This document shows positions 8,994 to 19,164 of a stretch of 64,000 nt of DNA, one piece after another (positions within the stretch are counted from its first letter, which is position 1; every line of letters begins with the position of its first letter). The stretch spans positions 1 to 64,000 of the forward strand of contig NZ_LGUR01000184.1 in assembly GCF_001270495.1 (NCBI RefSeq), in the 5' to 3' direction. This DNA comes from Streptomyces viridochromogenes (GTDB lineage Bacteria; Actinomycetota; Actinomycetes; Streptomycetales; Streptomycetaceae). The notes beneath the pieces were generated by a model that was given only the letters and a program-made list of their open reading frames with translations, did not search any database and had not been told where the DNA came from. A program made the position numbers and the translations under genes.

Positions 8994-10031
8994 ATGCTCG
9001 AAGACCGTGCGACCGCAGCACCCTCCCCCACAGCATGGCCGCCCGTGTATCCCGAGGGATACGCGGTCGTTGACGTGGAGACCACCGGCCTGGCCCGGGA
9101 CGACCGGATCATCTCCGCGGCCGTCTACCGACTGGACGCGCGCGGCGAGGTCGAGGACCACTGGTACACGCTGGTCAATCCCGAGCGGGACCCGGGCCCG
9201 GTGTGGATCCACGGTCTGACGAGCGAGGCGCTGGAGGGCGCTCCCCTCTTCACGGACATCGCCGAGGAGTTCTCGGCCCGGCTGGACGGACGGGTGCTCG
9301 TCGCGCACAACGCCGTCTTCGACTGGCAGATGATCGCGCGGGAGTACGCGCGCGCGGAGCGCGAGGCCCCGGTACGGCAGCGGCTGTGCACCATCGCGCT
9401 CTCCAAGGAGCTGGGCCTGCCGCTGCCCAACCACAAGCTGGAGTCGCTGGCCGCGCACTTCGGCGTCGTACAGCAGCGGGCGCACCACGCGCTGGACGAC
9501 GCGCGCGTGCTGGCGGAGGCGTTCCGGCCCAGCCTGCGGGCCGCGGCGGCGGGCAGCGTGCGGCTGCCGCTGCAGGAGTGCCGGCCGCTGACCGAGTGGC
9601 GGGACACGGCCACGCCCCGGATCGGGCAGCAGGCGGGCGGAGGCGGTTACGGCGGCAGTGGTGCTTACGGCGGCGGCAGCGGTGGTTACAGCAGCTATCG
9701 GCCGACCAGTTGGCGTCCGTCCCGGAAGAGGCCCGCTTGCCCCTATCCCAACCCGGGGCGCTACGAAGAGGGCAAAAGACTCAAGCAGGGCATGCGGGTC
9801 GCCTTCTCCGGAGACACGTCGATCGAGCGCGACCTGCTGGAGGATCGCGCGATCGAGGCCGGGCTGCATGTGGCGACGAGCCTGTCCCGGCTGACCAGCC
9901 TGCTCGTCACGAACGACCCGGACGCGGGCACGTCGAAGGTGGTCAAGGCCCGCCAGTTCGGGACGCCGGTGATCGACGAGGCGGCGTTCGGGCAACTTCT
10001 CAGGGACGTGGAACCGGCGTCGGAGCCGTGA
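8994..10031 (+). CDS. DEDDh 3'-5' exonuclease with C-terminal BRCT domain
   Basis: 345 residues in three parts. Residues 15-185 are a DnaQ-like exonuclease with the DEDDh motifs: VVDVETTG (ExoI), LVAHNAVFDWQM (ExoII) and HHALDDARVLAE (ExoIII). Residues about 200-240 form a Gly/Tyr/Ser-rich linker. The end (MRVAFSGDTSIERDLLEDRAIEAGLHV...TSLLVTNDPDAGTSKVVKARQFGTPVIDE) is a BRCT domain like those of NAD-dependent ligases. It probably acts in DNA repair or proofreading, separate from DnaE. ATG at 8994 is used; GTG at 8988 is also in frame and neither has a good ribosome binding site. Confidence 0.9.
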   Translation: MLEDRATAAPSPTAWPPVYPEGYAVVDVETTGLARDDRIISAAVYRLDARGEVEDHWYTLVNPERDPGPVWIHGLTSEALEGAPLFTDIAEEFSARLDGRVLVAHNAVFDWQMIAREYARAEREAPVRQRLCTIALSKELGLPLPNHKLESLAAHFGVVQQRAHHALDDARVLAEAFRPSLRAAAAGSVRLPLQECRPLTEWRDTATPRIGQQAGGGGYGGSGAYGGGSGGYSSYRPTSWRPSRKRPACPYPNPGRYEEGKRLKQGMRVAFSGDTSIERDLLEDRAIEAGLHVATSLSRLTSLLVTNDPDAGTSKVVKARQFGTPVIDEAAFGQLLRDVEPASEP

Positions 10032-10110
10032 CCGTACGGACGGGTGATTGCCGCGCGACTCGCCCGGAACCGTCTCGCCCGGACCGCGGTGACGGCTCAC
10101 CCTGTGGCGC

Positions 10111-10344
10111 ATGGCGACATGTGAAGTGTGTGGAAACGACTACGGCATGACCTTCGAGGTGCACGCGCAGGGCGCGGTGCACGTCTTCGACTGTTTCTCC
10201 TGTGCGATCCACCGCATGGCACCCGTCTGTGAGCACTGCCGTGTCCAGATCATCGGGCAGGGCGTCGAGGTCGAGGGCCAGTGGTACTGCGGCGCCCACT
10301 GCGCCCGCGCCGAGGGAAAGGTGGGGATCGTCGACAAGGTGTGA
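10111..10344 (+). CDS. Small Cys-rich zinc-binding protein, metallothionein-like
   Basis: 77 residues with nine cysteines and several histidines: CEVC near the N-terminus, CFSC, CEHC and a final CGAHC. The order and spacing recall bacterial metallothioneins of the BmtA/SmtA type, and equally a pair of treble-clef zinc fingers. A metal-binding role is therefore supported, but storage versus a structural or regulatory finger cannot be told. It lies between the exonuclease and the SURF1 gene on the same strand. A strong hairpin begins 42 bp after its stop. Confidence 0.7.
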   Translation: MATCEVCGNDYGMTFEVHAQGAVHVFDCFSCAIHRMAPVCEHCRVQIIGQGVEVEGQWYCGAHCARAEGKVGIVDKV

Positions 10345-10386
10345 CCCGGCCAGGACCCGGACCCGTACCCGTACCCGCCTGAAAGC

Positions 10387-10417
10387 ACCCCACGACCGAG
10401 TTGTACGGTCGTGGGGT
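10387..10417 (+). promoter_or_regulatory. 12-bp perfect hairpin covering the SURF1 start
   Basis: ACCCCACGACCG (10387-10398) and CGGTCGTGGGGT (10406-10417) are perfect inverted repeats around a 7-nt loop. The right arm runs into the GTG start codon of the SURF1 gene at 10416. It may end transcription of the Cys-rich protein gene, mask the SURF1 start, or both. Confidence 0.6.
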
Positions 10418-11207
10418 GTACCGCTTCCTGTTGTCCCGGCAGTGGGTGATCCTCACGCTGGTCGCCCTGCTCCTCATCCCCACGATGATCAGGCTGGGCA
10501 TCTGGCAGATGCACCGCTACGAGGAGCGCCACGCCCGGAACCAGCTGGTCGCCGACGCGCTGAGCGCGAAGGCGGTGCCCGTGGAGAAGCTGACCGCCGC
10601 GGGGCACACCGTCACCACCAAGGAGCGGTACCGCACCGTGAGCGCGGTGGGCCGCTTCGACACCGAGCACGAAGTCGTCGTCAGGCGGCGCGTCAACGCC
10701 GACGAAGAGGTCGGCTTCCACGTCCTCACCCCGTTCGTCCTGGCGGACGGCAAGGTGCTGCTGGTCAACCGCGGCTGGATCCCCGCGGACGCACCCAGCC
10801 AGACGGCCTTCCCCAAGGTCCCGGCGCCGCCGAGCGGACGGATCACCGTCACCGGGCGGCTGATGCCCGACGAGACGACCGAGGCCAGCGGCATCAAGAA
10901 CCTCCAGGGCCTTCCCGACCGGCAGGTCATGCTGATCAACAGCGAGCAGGAGGCGTCCCGCCTGAACGCGCGGGTGCTCGGCGGGTACATCGTGCTGACG
11001 ACGCCGGAACCGAAGGGCGACACTCCGGAGCTGATCGGGAAGCCCGGCGACGAGAACGCCCCGCTGAACTACGCCTATGCCCTCCAGTGGTGGCTGTTCG
11101 CGGCGGGCGTCCCGCTCGGCTGGTTCATCCTGGCCCGCCGGGAGGCCCGGGACCGGGCTCAGGCGGCCGCGCCGCAGGAGACGGAGACGACTCCGGCCCC
11201 GGTGTAG
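10416..11207 (+). CDS. SURF1-family cytochrome oxidase assembly protein
   Basis: 263 residues. An N-terminal membrane helix (VILTLVALLLIPTMIRLGIWQMHRYEER) and a C-terminal one (WWLFAAGVPLGWFILARRE) flank an extracytoplasmic domain with VLLVNRGWIPAD, the SURF1 signature. SURF1 helps deliver heme a to cytochrome c oxidase subunit I. The GTG at 10416 gives VYRFLLSRQW, the start usual in Streptomyces homologues; TTG at 10401 is the alternative. The start lies in the 3' arm of a perfect hairpin. The C-terminal tail is Ala/Glu/Thr-rich. No oxidase gene is nearby. Confidence 0.9.
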   Translation: MYRFLLSRQWVILTLVALLLIPTMIRLGIWQMHRYEERHARNQLVADALSAKAVPVEKLTAAGHTVTTKERYRTVSAVGRFDTEHEVVVRRRVNADEEVGFHVLTPFVLADGKVLLVNRGWIPADAPSQTAFPKVPAPPSGRITVTGRLMPDETTEASGIKNLQGLPDRQVMLINSEQEASRLNARVLGGYIVLTTPEPKGDTPELIGKPGDENAPLNYAYALQWWLFAAGVPLGWFILARREARDRAQAAAPQETETTPAPV

Positions 11208-11229
11208 CGCCCCGAGCTCGGCCCGTGCG

Positions 11230-11254
11230 ACTGCCGCCCCTCTGGGGCGGCAGT
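11230..11254. terminator. Bidirectional terminator hairpin
   Basis: ACTGCCGCCCC and GGGGCGGCAGT form an 11-bp perfect stem with the loop TCT. It lies 22 bp after the SURF1 stop on the plus strand and 22 bp after the ybdD stop on the minus strand, so it can serve both converging transcripts. Confidence 0.8.
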
Positions 11255-11276
11255 GGACTGCGCGGACACGGAGGCG

Positions 11277-11464
11277 TCAGCAGCAGCGGCTCTCCGGCCG
11301 GCCCTCCCGGCGCAGGGTGCGCAGCACCTCGTACTCGTGTCGGGTGGGCACCGGGGCGTGCGGGTGGTGGCGTCGGTGCCGTTCGCAGTAGCGGTCGTAC
11401 CCCGCCTCTCCGGTCAGCTCACGCGCGTACCAGCGCACCGCGCCCAGCACCCTCCTGACAGTCC

Positions 11465-11468
<4 letters not shown>
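11277..11468 (-). CDS. YbdD/YjiX family small protein (DUF466)
   Basis: 63 residues, MRTVRRVLGAVRWYARELTG then EAGYDRYCERHRRHHPHAPV and a CC terminus. This is the YbdD/YjiX family, small proteins coded directly after cstA or btsT in many bacteria and needed for full activity of those pyruvate/peptide transporters in E. coli. The ATG overlaps the cstA stop (ATGA at 11465-11468), so translation is coupled. The abundance of His and Arg is normal for the family. Confidence 0.88.
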
Positions 11469-13618
<2,150 letters not shown>

Positions 13619-13654
13619 GGCGGCTCCTGACCTGAACAGGGTGAAGCGGAAGGG

Positions 13655-13702
13655 ACCTACAGACCTACGGACCTACAGACCTACGGACCTACGGACCTAC
13701 GG
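13655..13702. repeat. Six tandem copies of an 8-bp unit
   Basis: ACCTACAG, ACCTACGG, ACCTACAG, ACCTACGG, ACCTACGG, ACCTACGG stand head to tail between the cstA start and the stop codon of the DUF3311 gene, which begins two bases later. This is a simple-sequence repeat in the cstA 5' region; variation in copy number would alter spacing between promoter and gene if the promoter lies beyond it. Confidence 0.95.
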
Positions 13703-13703
13703 C

Positions 13704-13922
13704 TCAGCGATGTCGGTCCCGGTCCGACAGCGCGTACGCCGCGAGCAGGCAGAGGCCGCACCCCGGCACCCAGGCGAGCTGGTACCAGTAGAAGAACGGC
13801 GTTCCGGCCAGCCGCGGTTCGGCACCGGCGTACCAGGGGACCCACAGCAGACCCGCGGCGGGCGCGAGAAGCAGTACGGCGATCGCGACGTGCCGTGGCC
13901 GGTGATGACCGGTCCGTGCCAT
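13704..13922 (-). CDS. DUF3311 small membrane protein
   Basis: 72 residues: a short basic start, then two hydrophobic segments (VAIAVLLLAPAAGLLWVPWYA and FYWYQLAWVPGCGLCLLAAYALS) ending in a charged tail. The pattern, including the Tyr/Trp-rich second helix, is that of DUF3311 proteins, small partners coded beside Na+/solute symporters. Here it is divergent from such a symporter (start 14091) rather than in front of it. A GAGAGGAG site precedes the ATG. It has the same strand as cstA, so read-through into cstA across the 8-bp repeats is possible. Confidence 0.8.
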   Translation of the reverse strand: MARTGHHRPRHVAIAVLLLAPAAGLLWVPWYAGAEPRLAGTPFFYWYQLAWVPGCGLCLLAAYALSDRDRHR

Positions 13923-14090
13923 GACCTGCGCTCCTCTCCCCCTCGCTGTCGGTCTGTGCAAGAGTTGCCCACCCCCGGAGACCGGTTGACAAGGAATTTC
14001 GGGGAAATTTCCCGCCGGTTCCGTGTCCTCCGTTCCGGCGGCTCGCGCAACTAACGCGCGAGGGCACAGGCACACCAAGGACGGTGAACC

Positions 14091-15629
14091 ATGGCCGATG
14101 GCGCCATGACCGCGACGTTTCTCGCCGTGATCGGCGGAGCGTCGCTGCTCGCCGTGACCGCGCGGCGCCTGCGCCCGAGCGACCGGCTCCCGTCCCTGGA
14201 GGGCTGGGCGCTGGCAGACCGCAGCCTCGGCCCGGTGTGGACCTGGCTCCTGCTCGGCGGCACGATCTTCACCGCGTACACCTTCGCCGCGATACCGGGC
14301 CTGGCGTACGGCAACGGCGCGCCCGCCTTCTTCGCGGTGCCGTACACGGTGATCGTCTGCCCGATGGCCTTCGTGCTGCTGAGCCGTCTGTGGACCGTGG
14401 CCCGTCGGCACGGCTACGTCACGGCGGCGGACTTCGTACGCGGCCGGTACGGCTCGCCGCCACTGGCCCTGGTGGTCGCGCTGACCGGGATCCTCGCGAC
14501 GATGCCGTATCTCGCGCTCCAGTTGCTCGGCATCCGGGCGGTGCTGGCGGCCGGGGGTGTGTATCCGCGGGGCGCGGCCGGTGATCTGGTGATGGTGGCG
14601 CTGTTCGCCGGGCTCGCGGTCGCCACCTACCGGCACGGGCTGCGCGCCCCCACCGTCATCTCCGCGCTCAAGGCCGTGGCCGTCTTCGTCTCGCTGACCG
14701 CGGTGACCTGGCTGGTCCTGGAGCGGCTCGGCGGCCCGGGTGCCGTCTTCGACGGTGCGGCCGAGCGGCTGGGCGGTCCGGCGCTGCTCCTGACCCCCGA
14801 GCAGCAGCCCGCCTACGCCACCCTCGCCTTCGGTTCCGCGCTCGCCCTGCTGATGTACCCGCATGTGCTCACCGCCGGTTTCGCCGCCGACGGCCCGCGC
14901 ACCCTGCGCAAGGTGTCCGTGGCGCTGCCCGCCTGGACCGGGTTGCTCGCCCTCTTCGGCTTCCTCGGTATCGCGGCCCTCGCTACGGGCGTCCGCGCCC
15001 CGGCGGGCGGCGCCGAGGCCGCCGTACCGATGCTGGTCGACCGGCTGATGCCGGCGCCGCTGGCCGGGCTGGTGTTCGGGGCGATCACCGTGGGGGCGCT
15101 GGTCCCGGCGGCGGTGATGTCGATCGCGGCGGCCACGAGCTTCGTACGCAATGTGTACGTCGAGTACGTCCATCCGACGGCCACGCCCAAACGGCAGGTG
15201 CGCATCGCCAAGGCGGTGTCGCTCACCGCGAAGGTGGGCGCGGTGGCGTTCGTGTTCGGGCTGCGCGACCAGGACGCCATCAACCTCCAGCTCCTCGGCG
15301 GGGTCTGGATCCTGCAGATCTTCCCGGCCGTCGCGGTGGGGCTGTTCACCGGGCGGCTGCATCCGCGGGCGCTGCTCGCCGGGTGGGGCGTGGGCATGGT
15401 GGCGGGGACCTTCATGGTCGTACGGGAGGGGTTCTCGTCGGTCGTGCACCTCGGCGGCGGGCCGGAGGTCTACGCCGGGCTCGCCGCCCTGTTCCTCAAC
15501 CTGATCGTCGCCGTGGCCGGGACCGAGGTGCTCCGACGCCTCGGCGTCCCACGCGGCGCCGATCTCACCGACCTGCCGTCACGCCTGAGCATCGGACGGC
15601 GCCCCGAGACGGGAGCGAGCAACCCGTGA
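14091..15629 (+). CDS. Na+/solute symporter, monocarboxylate permease-like
   Basis: 512 residues with thirteen predicted membrane helices, SSS family. LEGWALADRSLGPVWTWLLLGGTIFTAYTFAAIPGLAYGNGAPAFFAVPY is the pattern of the MctP-type monocarboxylate (lactate, pyruvate, propionate) permeases, and GAITVGALVPAAVMSIAAATSFVRNVY lies over the conserved sodium-site helix. It is divergent from the DUF3311 gene. Its TGA overlaps the GTG of a sigma factor gene (15626-15629), an unusual coupling of a transporter and a regulator. The substrate is inferred. Confidence 0.87.
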   Translation: MADGAMTATFLAVIGGASLLAVTARRLRPSDRLPSLEGWALADRSLGPVWTWLLLGGTIFTAYTFAAIPGLAYGNGAPAFFAVPYTVIVCPMAFVLLSRLWTVARRHGYVTAADFVRGRYGSPPLALVVALTGILATMPYLALQLLGIRAVLAAGGVYPRGAAGDLVMVALFAGLAVATYRHGLRAPTVISALKAVAVFVSLTAVTWLVLERLGGPGAVFDGAAERLGGPALLLTPEQQPAYATLAFGSALALLMYPHVLTAGFAADGPRTLRKVSVALPAWTGLLALFGFLGIAALATGVRAPAGGAEAAVPMLVDRLMPAPLAGLVFGAITVGALVPAAVMSIAAATSFVRNVYVEYVHPTATPKRQVRIAKAVSLTAKVGAVAFVFGLRDQDAINLQLLGGVWILQIFPAVAVGLFTGRLHPRALLAGWGVGMVAGTFMVVREGFSSVVHLGGGPEVYAGLAALFLNLIVAVAGTEVLRRLGVPRGADLTDLPSRLSIGRRPETGASNP

Positions 15630-16219
15630 GACCACATCGAGACGCGCTGCGGCGAAATGCGGCTCCACCGCTCGGCGGTGCCGCGGTACCGGCCGTGCCC
15701 CTCGCCCCCGCGGCGAGCGACCCCGCGGACCTGGAGCGCGAGGCCGGCCTGGCCCGCCTGTTCGAGCTGCACTACTCCTCGATGCTGCGCCTCGCCGTCC
15801 TGCTCGGTGCAGACGACCCGGAGAACGTGGTCGCGGAGGCCTACTACCAGATCTACCGGAAGTGGCGGCGCCTCAGGGACATCGAGGCGGCGGAGGCGTA
15901 TCTGCGCTCCACCGTGTGCAATCTGACGCGGATGCGGATACGGCATCTCCAAGTGGCCCGTAAGCACGTCGAGAAGTCGGCGGACGAACTCGTCGCCTCC
16001 GCCGAGAGCACCGCGCTCCTGCACGACGACCAGCGGGTGCTGATCGACGCGCTCCAGCAGTTGCCGGCCCGGCAGCGTGAGGCGCTGGTGCTGCGGCACT
16101 GGCTCGGACTGAAGGAGAGCGAGATCGCCGCGGCGATGGGAATCTCCTGCGGGTCCGTCAAGACCCATACGGCGCGCGGCCTCGCCGCCCTGACCCAGGC
16201 GATGGAGACCCGGCGATGA
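15626..16219 (+). CDS. Sigma-70 family (ECF-like, SigE-type) sigma factor
   Basis: 197 residues. Region 2 covers LFELHYSSMLRLAVLLGADDPENVVAEAYYQIYRKWRRLRDIEAAEAYLRSTVCNLTRMRIR; region 4 covers LIDALQQLPARQREALVLRHWLGLKESEIAAAMGISCGSVKTHTARGLAAL. Both match small sigma-70 factors of the Streptomyces SigE-like group. The GTG at 15626 overlaps the symporter stop and has GGGAGCGAGC in front. The next gene overlaps by ATGA (16216-16219) and codes for a one-TM protein, as expected for a sigma/anti-sigma pair. The first 30 residues are Ala/Pro-rich and of no known domain. Target genes unknown. Confidence 0.85.
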   Translation: MRPHRDALRRNAAPPLGGAAVPAVPLAPAASDPADLEREAGLARLFELHYSSMLRLAVLLGADDPENVVAEAYYQIYRKWRRLRDIEAAEAYLRSTVCNLTRMRIRHLQVARKHVEKSADELVASAESTALLHDDQRVLIDALQQLPARQREALVLRHWLGLKESEIAAAMGISCGSVKTHTARGLAALTQAMETRR

Positions 16220-16557
16220 CGTATCGAGACGCGACTCCGTCGCCCGACACCGGTGCGGACCGCACGGAGCGGGAGCTGCGCGAGGCGCTCTCCGCGCTCG
16301 CCGACGGGGTGCGGGCGGCGCCCGACGCCTATCGCACGGCGCGCGGTGAATGGCTGCGCCGGGAACGCCGGCGCCGGCTCGTCCTCGCCGTCCTGATCGC
16401 GGTCGTGTTCGCCCTGGCCACCCTGATCGGGCTCTGGGTCCTCAACCGGACCCCGGCGGAGCACGGCGTGATCTTCTCCGGCACGGGGGCCCACGCGGGC
16501 GTATCACAGACCGGTTCTCCGACCGGCCTGTCTCCGACCGCGTCCCCGGGAGGCTGA
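16216..16557 (+). CDS. Single-pass membrane protein coupled to the sigma factor
   Basis: 113 residues. An acidic, Arg-rich N-terminal part of about 58 residues is cytosolic, one helix (RLVLAVLIAVVFALATLIGLWVLN) spans the membrane, and a short Ser/Thr/Gly-rich tail is outside. No zinc-binding HxxxCxxC anti-sigma motif is present. Position and topology suggest an anti-sigma or signal-linking role for the preceding sigma factor, but no homology shows this. Its start lies in an ATGA overlap with that gene. Confidence 0.7.
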   Translation: MTYRDATPSPDTGADRTERELREALSALADGVRAAPDAYRTARGEWLRRERRRRLVLAVLIAVVFALATLIGLWVLNRTPAEHGVIFSGTGAHAGVSQTGSPTGLSPTASPGG

Positions 16558-16615
16558 TCACTCCCCCGGTCCCGCCCCTGATTGGCCCACCGGCCGTTGG
16601 GGAACCCGCAATTGC

Positions 16616-18403
16616 GTGCACCCGCGTATCGAGGACTACGCCCTCATCGGCGACGAGCAGACGGCCGCCCTGATCGGCAGGGACGGTTCCGTCGACTGGC
16701 TGTGTCTGCCCCGCTTCGACTCGGCGGCCTGCTTCGCCAAGCTGCTCGGCGACAGCGACAACGGCCACTGGCGCATCGCCCCCAAAGACGTGACGGGCCC
16801 CTGCACCCGCCGCGCCTACCGCCCGCAGACCCTGGTGCTGGACACCGAATGGGAGACCGACGAGGGCGCGATCCGGGTCACCGACCTGATGCCCCAACGC
16901 GACCGAGCCCCCGACCTCGTGCGCATCGTCGAGGGCCTCAGCGGCCGGGTCACCGTGCGCAGCACCCTGCGGATCCGCTTCGACTACGGCTCGATCGTGC
17001 CCTGGGTGCGCCGGTCCGGCGGGCACCGGGTGGCCGTGGCCGGCCCGGACTCGGTCTGGCTGCGCAGCGAACCCGAGGTGCCCACCTGGGGCAAGAACTT
17101 CGGTACGCACTCGGAGTTCACGGTCGAGAAGGGTGAGAAGGTCGCGTTCGTTCTCACCTGGCACCCCTCGCACGAGCCGCGCCCCCCGCTCGTCGACGCG
17201 CACAAGGCGTTGCACGGCAGCGTCCGGGACTGGCGGCACTGGGTGCGGCGCTGTAGCTACGACGGCCCTTACCGCGACGCCGTCATCCGCTCCCTGATCA
17301 CCCTCAAGGCCCTCACCTACCGGCCGACCGGCGGCATCGTCGCCGCCCCGACCACCTCGCTCCCCGAGGAGGTGGGGGGCGTGCGCAACTGGGACTACCG
17401 CTACTGCTGGCTGCGCGACTCCACCCTCACCCTGAACGTGGGCCTGTCAGCGGGCTACCGGGAGGAGGCCGAGGCGTGGCGCGACTGGCTGCTGCGCGCG
17501 GTCGCCGGTGACCCGGCCGACCTGCAGATCATGTACGGCCTGGCGGGTGAGCGGCGGCTGCCCGAGTTCGAGGTGCCGTGGCTGTCCGGCTTCGCCGGTT
17601 CCAAGCCCGTACGGATCGGCAACCTGGCCGTGGACCAACTGCAGTTGGACGTCTACGGCGAGGTCATGGACTCGCTGGCGCTGGCCCGGGACGCGGGACT
17701 GCCCACCAAGCCGCACATCTGGGCGATCCAGGCCGCCCTCATCGACTGGCTGCGCGAGGCGTGGCGTCAGCCCGACGAGGGGCTGTGGGAGGTGCGCGGC
17801 GGGCGCCGTCACTTCGTGCACTCGAAGGTGATGGTGTGGGTGGCCGCGGACCGTGCCGTGCGCACCCTGGAGAAGAACCCGAAGCTCCAGGGCGACCTCG
17901 ACGGCTGGCGGGCGATGCGCGACGAAGTGCACCGCGAGGTGTGCGAGAAGGGGTTCGACGCCGAGCGGAACACCTTCACGCAGTCATACGGCTCCCGTGA
18001 ACTCGACGCCGCACTGCTGCTCATTCCGCGCGTCGGCTTCCTGCCTCCGGACGACCCGCGCGTCATCGGCACCATCGACGCGATCCGCACCGAACTCAGC
18101 CACAACGGCTTCCTGCGCCGCTACAGCACCGACGGGACGACCGTCGACGGGCTGCCGGGCGACGAGGGCACCTTCCTGGCCTGCTCGTTCTGGCTCGCGG
18201 AGGCGCTGCACATGACGGGACGTACCCAGGAGGCACGCGAGCTGTTCGACCGGCTGGTGGGGCTCACCAACGACGTGGGCCTGCTGTCCGAGGAGTACGA
18301 CCCGGTGGCCGACCGCCAGCTCGGCAACTTCCCGCAGGCCTTCAGTCACATCGGCCTGGTGAACACCGCCCTCGCCCTGTTCGGGGGCGACGGGGCAGGA
18401 TAG
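16616..18403 (+). CDS. Glycoside hydrolase family 15 (glucosidase/trehalase type)
   Basis: 595 residues. The N-terminus (RIEDYALIGDEQTAALIGRDGSVDWLCLPRFDS) is the beta-sandwich entry domain, and the (alpha/alpha)6 barrel carries GGVRNWDYRYCWLRDSTLTL and, near the end, LLSEEYDP...LGNFPQAFSHIGLVNTAL. These are the conserved blocks of bacterial GH15, which include glucoamylases and the mycobacterial trehalase; the Glu in LSEEYDP is a likely catalytic acid or base. No signal peptide, so it works in the cytosol. GTG at 16616 gives VHPRIEDY. It follows the sigma/TM pair by 58 bp on the same strand. Confidence 0.9.
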   Translation: MHPRIEDYALIGDEQTAALIGRDGSVDWLCLPRFDSAACFAKLLGDSDNGHWRIAPKDVTGPCTRRAYRPQTLVLDTEWETDEGAIRVTDLMPQRDRAPDLVRIVEGLSGRVTVRSTLRIRFDYGSIVPWVRRSGGHRVAVAGPDSVWLRSEPEVPTWGKNFGTHSEFTVEKGEKVAFVLTWHPSHEPRPPLVDAHKALHGSVRDWRHWVRRCSYDGPYRDAVIRSLITLKALTYRPTGGIVAAPTTSLPEEVGGVRNWDYRYCWLRDSTLTLNVGLSAGYREEAEAWRDWLLRAVAGDPADLQIMYGLAGERRLPEFEVPWLSGFAGSKPVRIGNLAVDQLQLDVYGEVMDSLALARDAGLPTKPHIWAIQAALIDWLREAWRQPDEGLWEVRGGRRHFVHSKVMVWVAADRAVRTLEKNPKLQGDLDGWRAMRDEVHREVCEKGFDAERNTFTQSYGSRELDAALLLIPRVGFLPPDDPRVIGTIDAIRTELSHNGFLRRYSTDGTTVDGLPGDEGTFLACSFWLAEALHMTGRTQEARELFDRLVGLTNDVGLLSEEYDPVADRQLGNFPQAFSHIGLVNTALALFGGDGAG

Positions 18404-18408
18404 GGACC

Positions 18409-19164
18409 ATGGATCTTGGACTGAAGGACCGGGTGTACGTCGTCACGGGAGCCACCCGCGGGCTGGGCAACGCGGCGGCGCGTGAGCTGCTGGCGGACGG
18501 GGCGAAGGTCGTCCTGACCGGCCGGGACGAGAAGCGGACCGCCGACGCCGCGGCCGAACTGGGGCCGAACGCCGTAGGGGTGGCCGTCGACAACGCGGAT
18601 GCGGAGGCGCCGGCGCGGCTCATCGCCGCCGCACGGGACGCCTTCGGCGGGTTCGACGGCATTCTCGTGAGTGTGGGCGGGCCGCCGGCCGGGTTCCTCG
18701 CGGACAACACGGACGACCAGTGGCAGGCGGCCTTCGAGTCGGTGTTCCTGGGGGCGGTTCGGCTGGCCCGGGCGGCAGCGGCGGAACTCGACGAGGGCGG
18801 GGTCATCGGATTCGTGCTGTCGGCGTCGGTGCACGAGCCCATTCCGGGACTGACCATTTCCAATGGACTACGGCCGGGGCTCGCCGGGTTCGCCAAGTCC
18901 CTCGCGGACGAATTGGGACCGCGCGGAATTCGGGTCGTCGGGCTGCTTCCGGCGCGTATCGACACCGACCGGGTGAAGGAGCTGGACGGGATGTCCGCGG
19001 ACCCGGAGGCCACCCGGGCCGCGCACGAGGCACGCATTCCGCTGCGGCGTTATGGAACTCCGGAGGAATTCGGGCGTGCGGCCGCGTTCTTCCTGTCCCC
19101 GGCGGCCTCCTATCTGACCGGGATCATGCTGCCGGTCGACGGGGGCAGCCGACACGGGTTCTAA
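18409..19164 (+). CDS. SDR-family oxidoreductase lacking the usual Tyr-Lys pair
   Basis: 251 residues with a Rossmann fold: VTGATRGLGNAAARELL is the nucleotide-binding TGxxxGxG, and the C-terminal YLTGIMLPVDGGSRHGF is the normal SDR end. The NNAG motif is replaced by SVGGPP, and where YxxxK is expected the chain reads ISNGLRPGLAGFAKSLADELG, with no tyrosine. A subgroup with this change is common in bacteria and is annotated as 3-oxoacyl-ACP reductase-like; whether it catalyses the normal hydride transfer is doubtful. It starts six bases after the GH15 stop, so co-transcription is probable. Confidence 0.85.
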   Translation: MDLGLKDRVYVVTGATRGLGNAAARELLADGAKVVLTGRDEKRTADAAAELGPNAVGVAVDNADAEAPARLIAAARDAFGGFDGILVSVGGPPAGFLADNTDDQWQAAFESVFLGAVRLARAAAAELDEGGVIGFVLSASVHEPIPGLTISNGLRPGLAGFAKSLADELGPRGIRVVGLLPARIDTDRVKELDGMSADPEATRAAHEARIPLRRYGTPEEFGRAAAFFLSPAASYLTGIMLPVDGGSRHGF

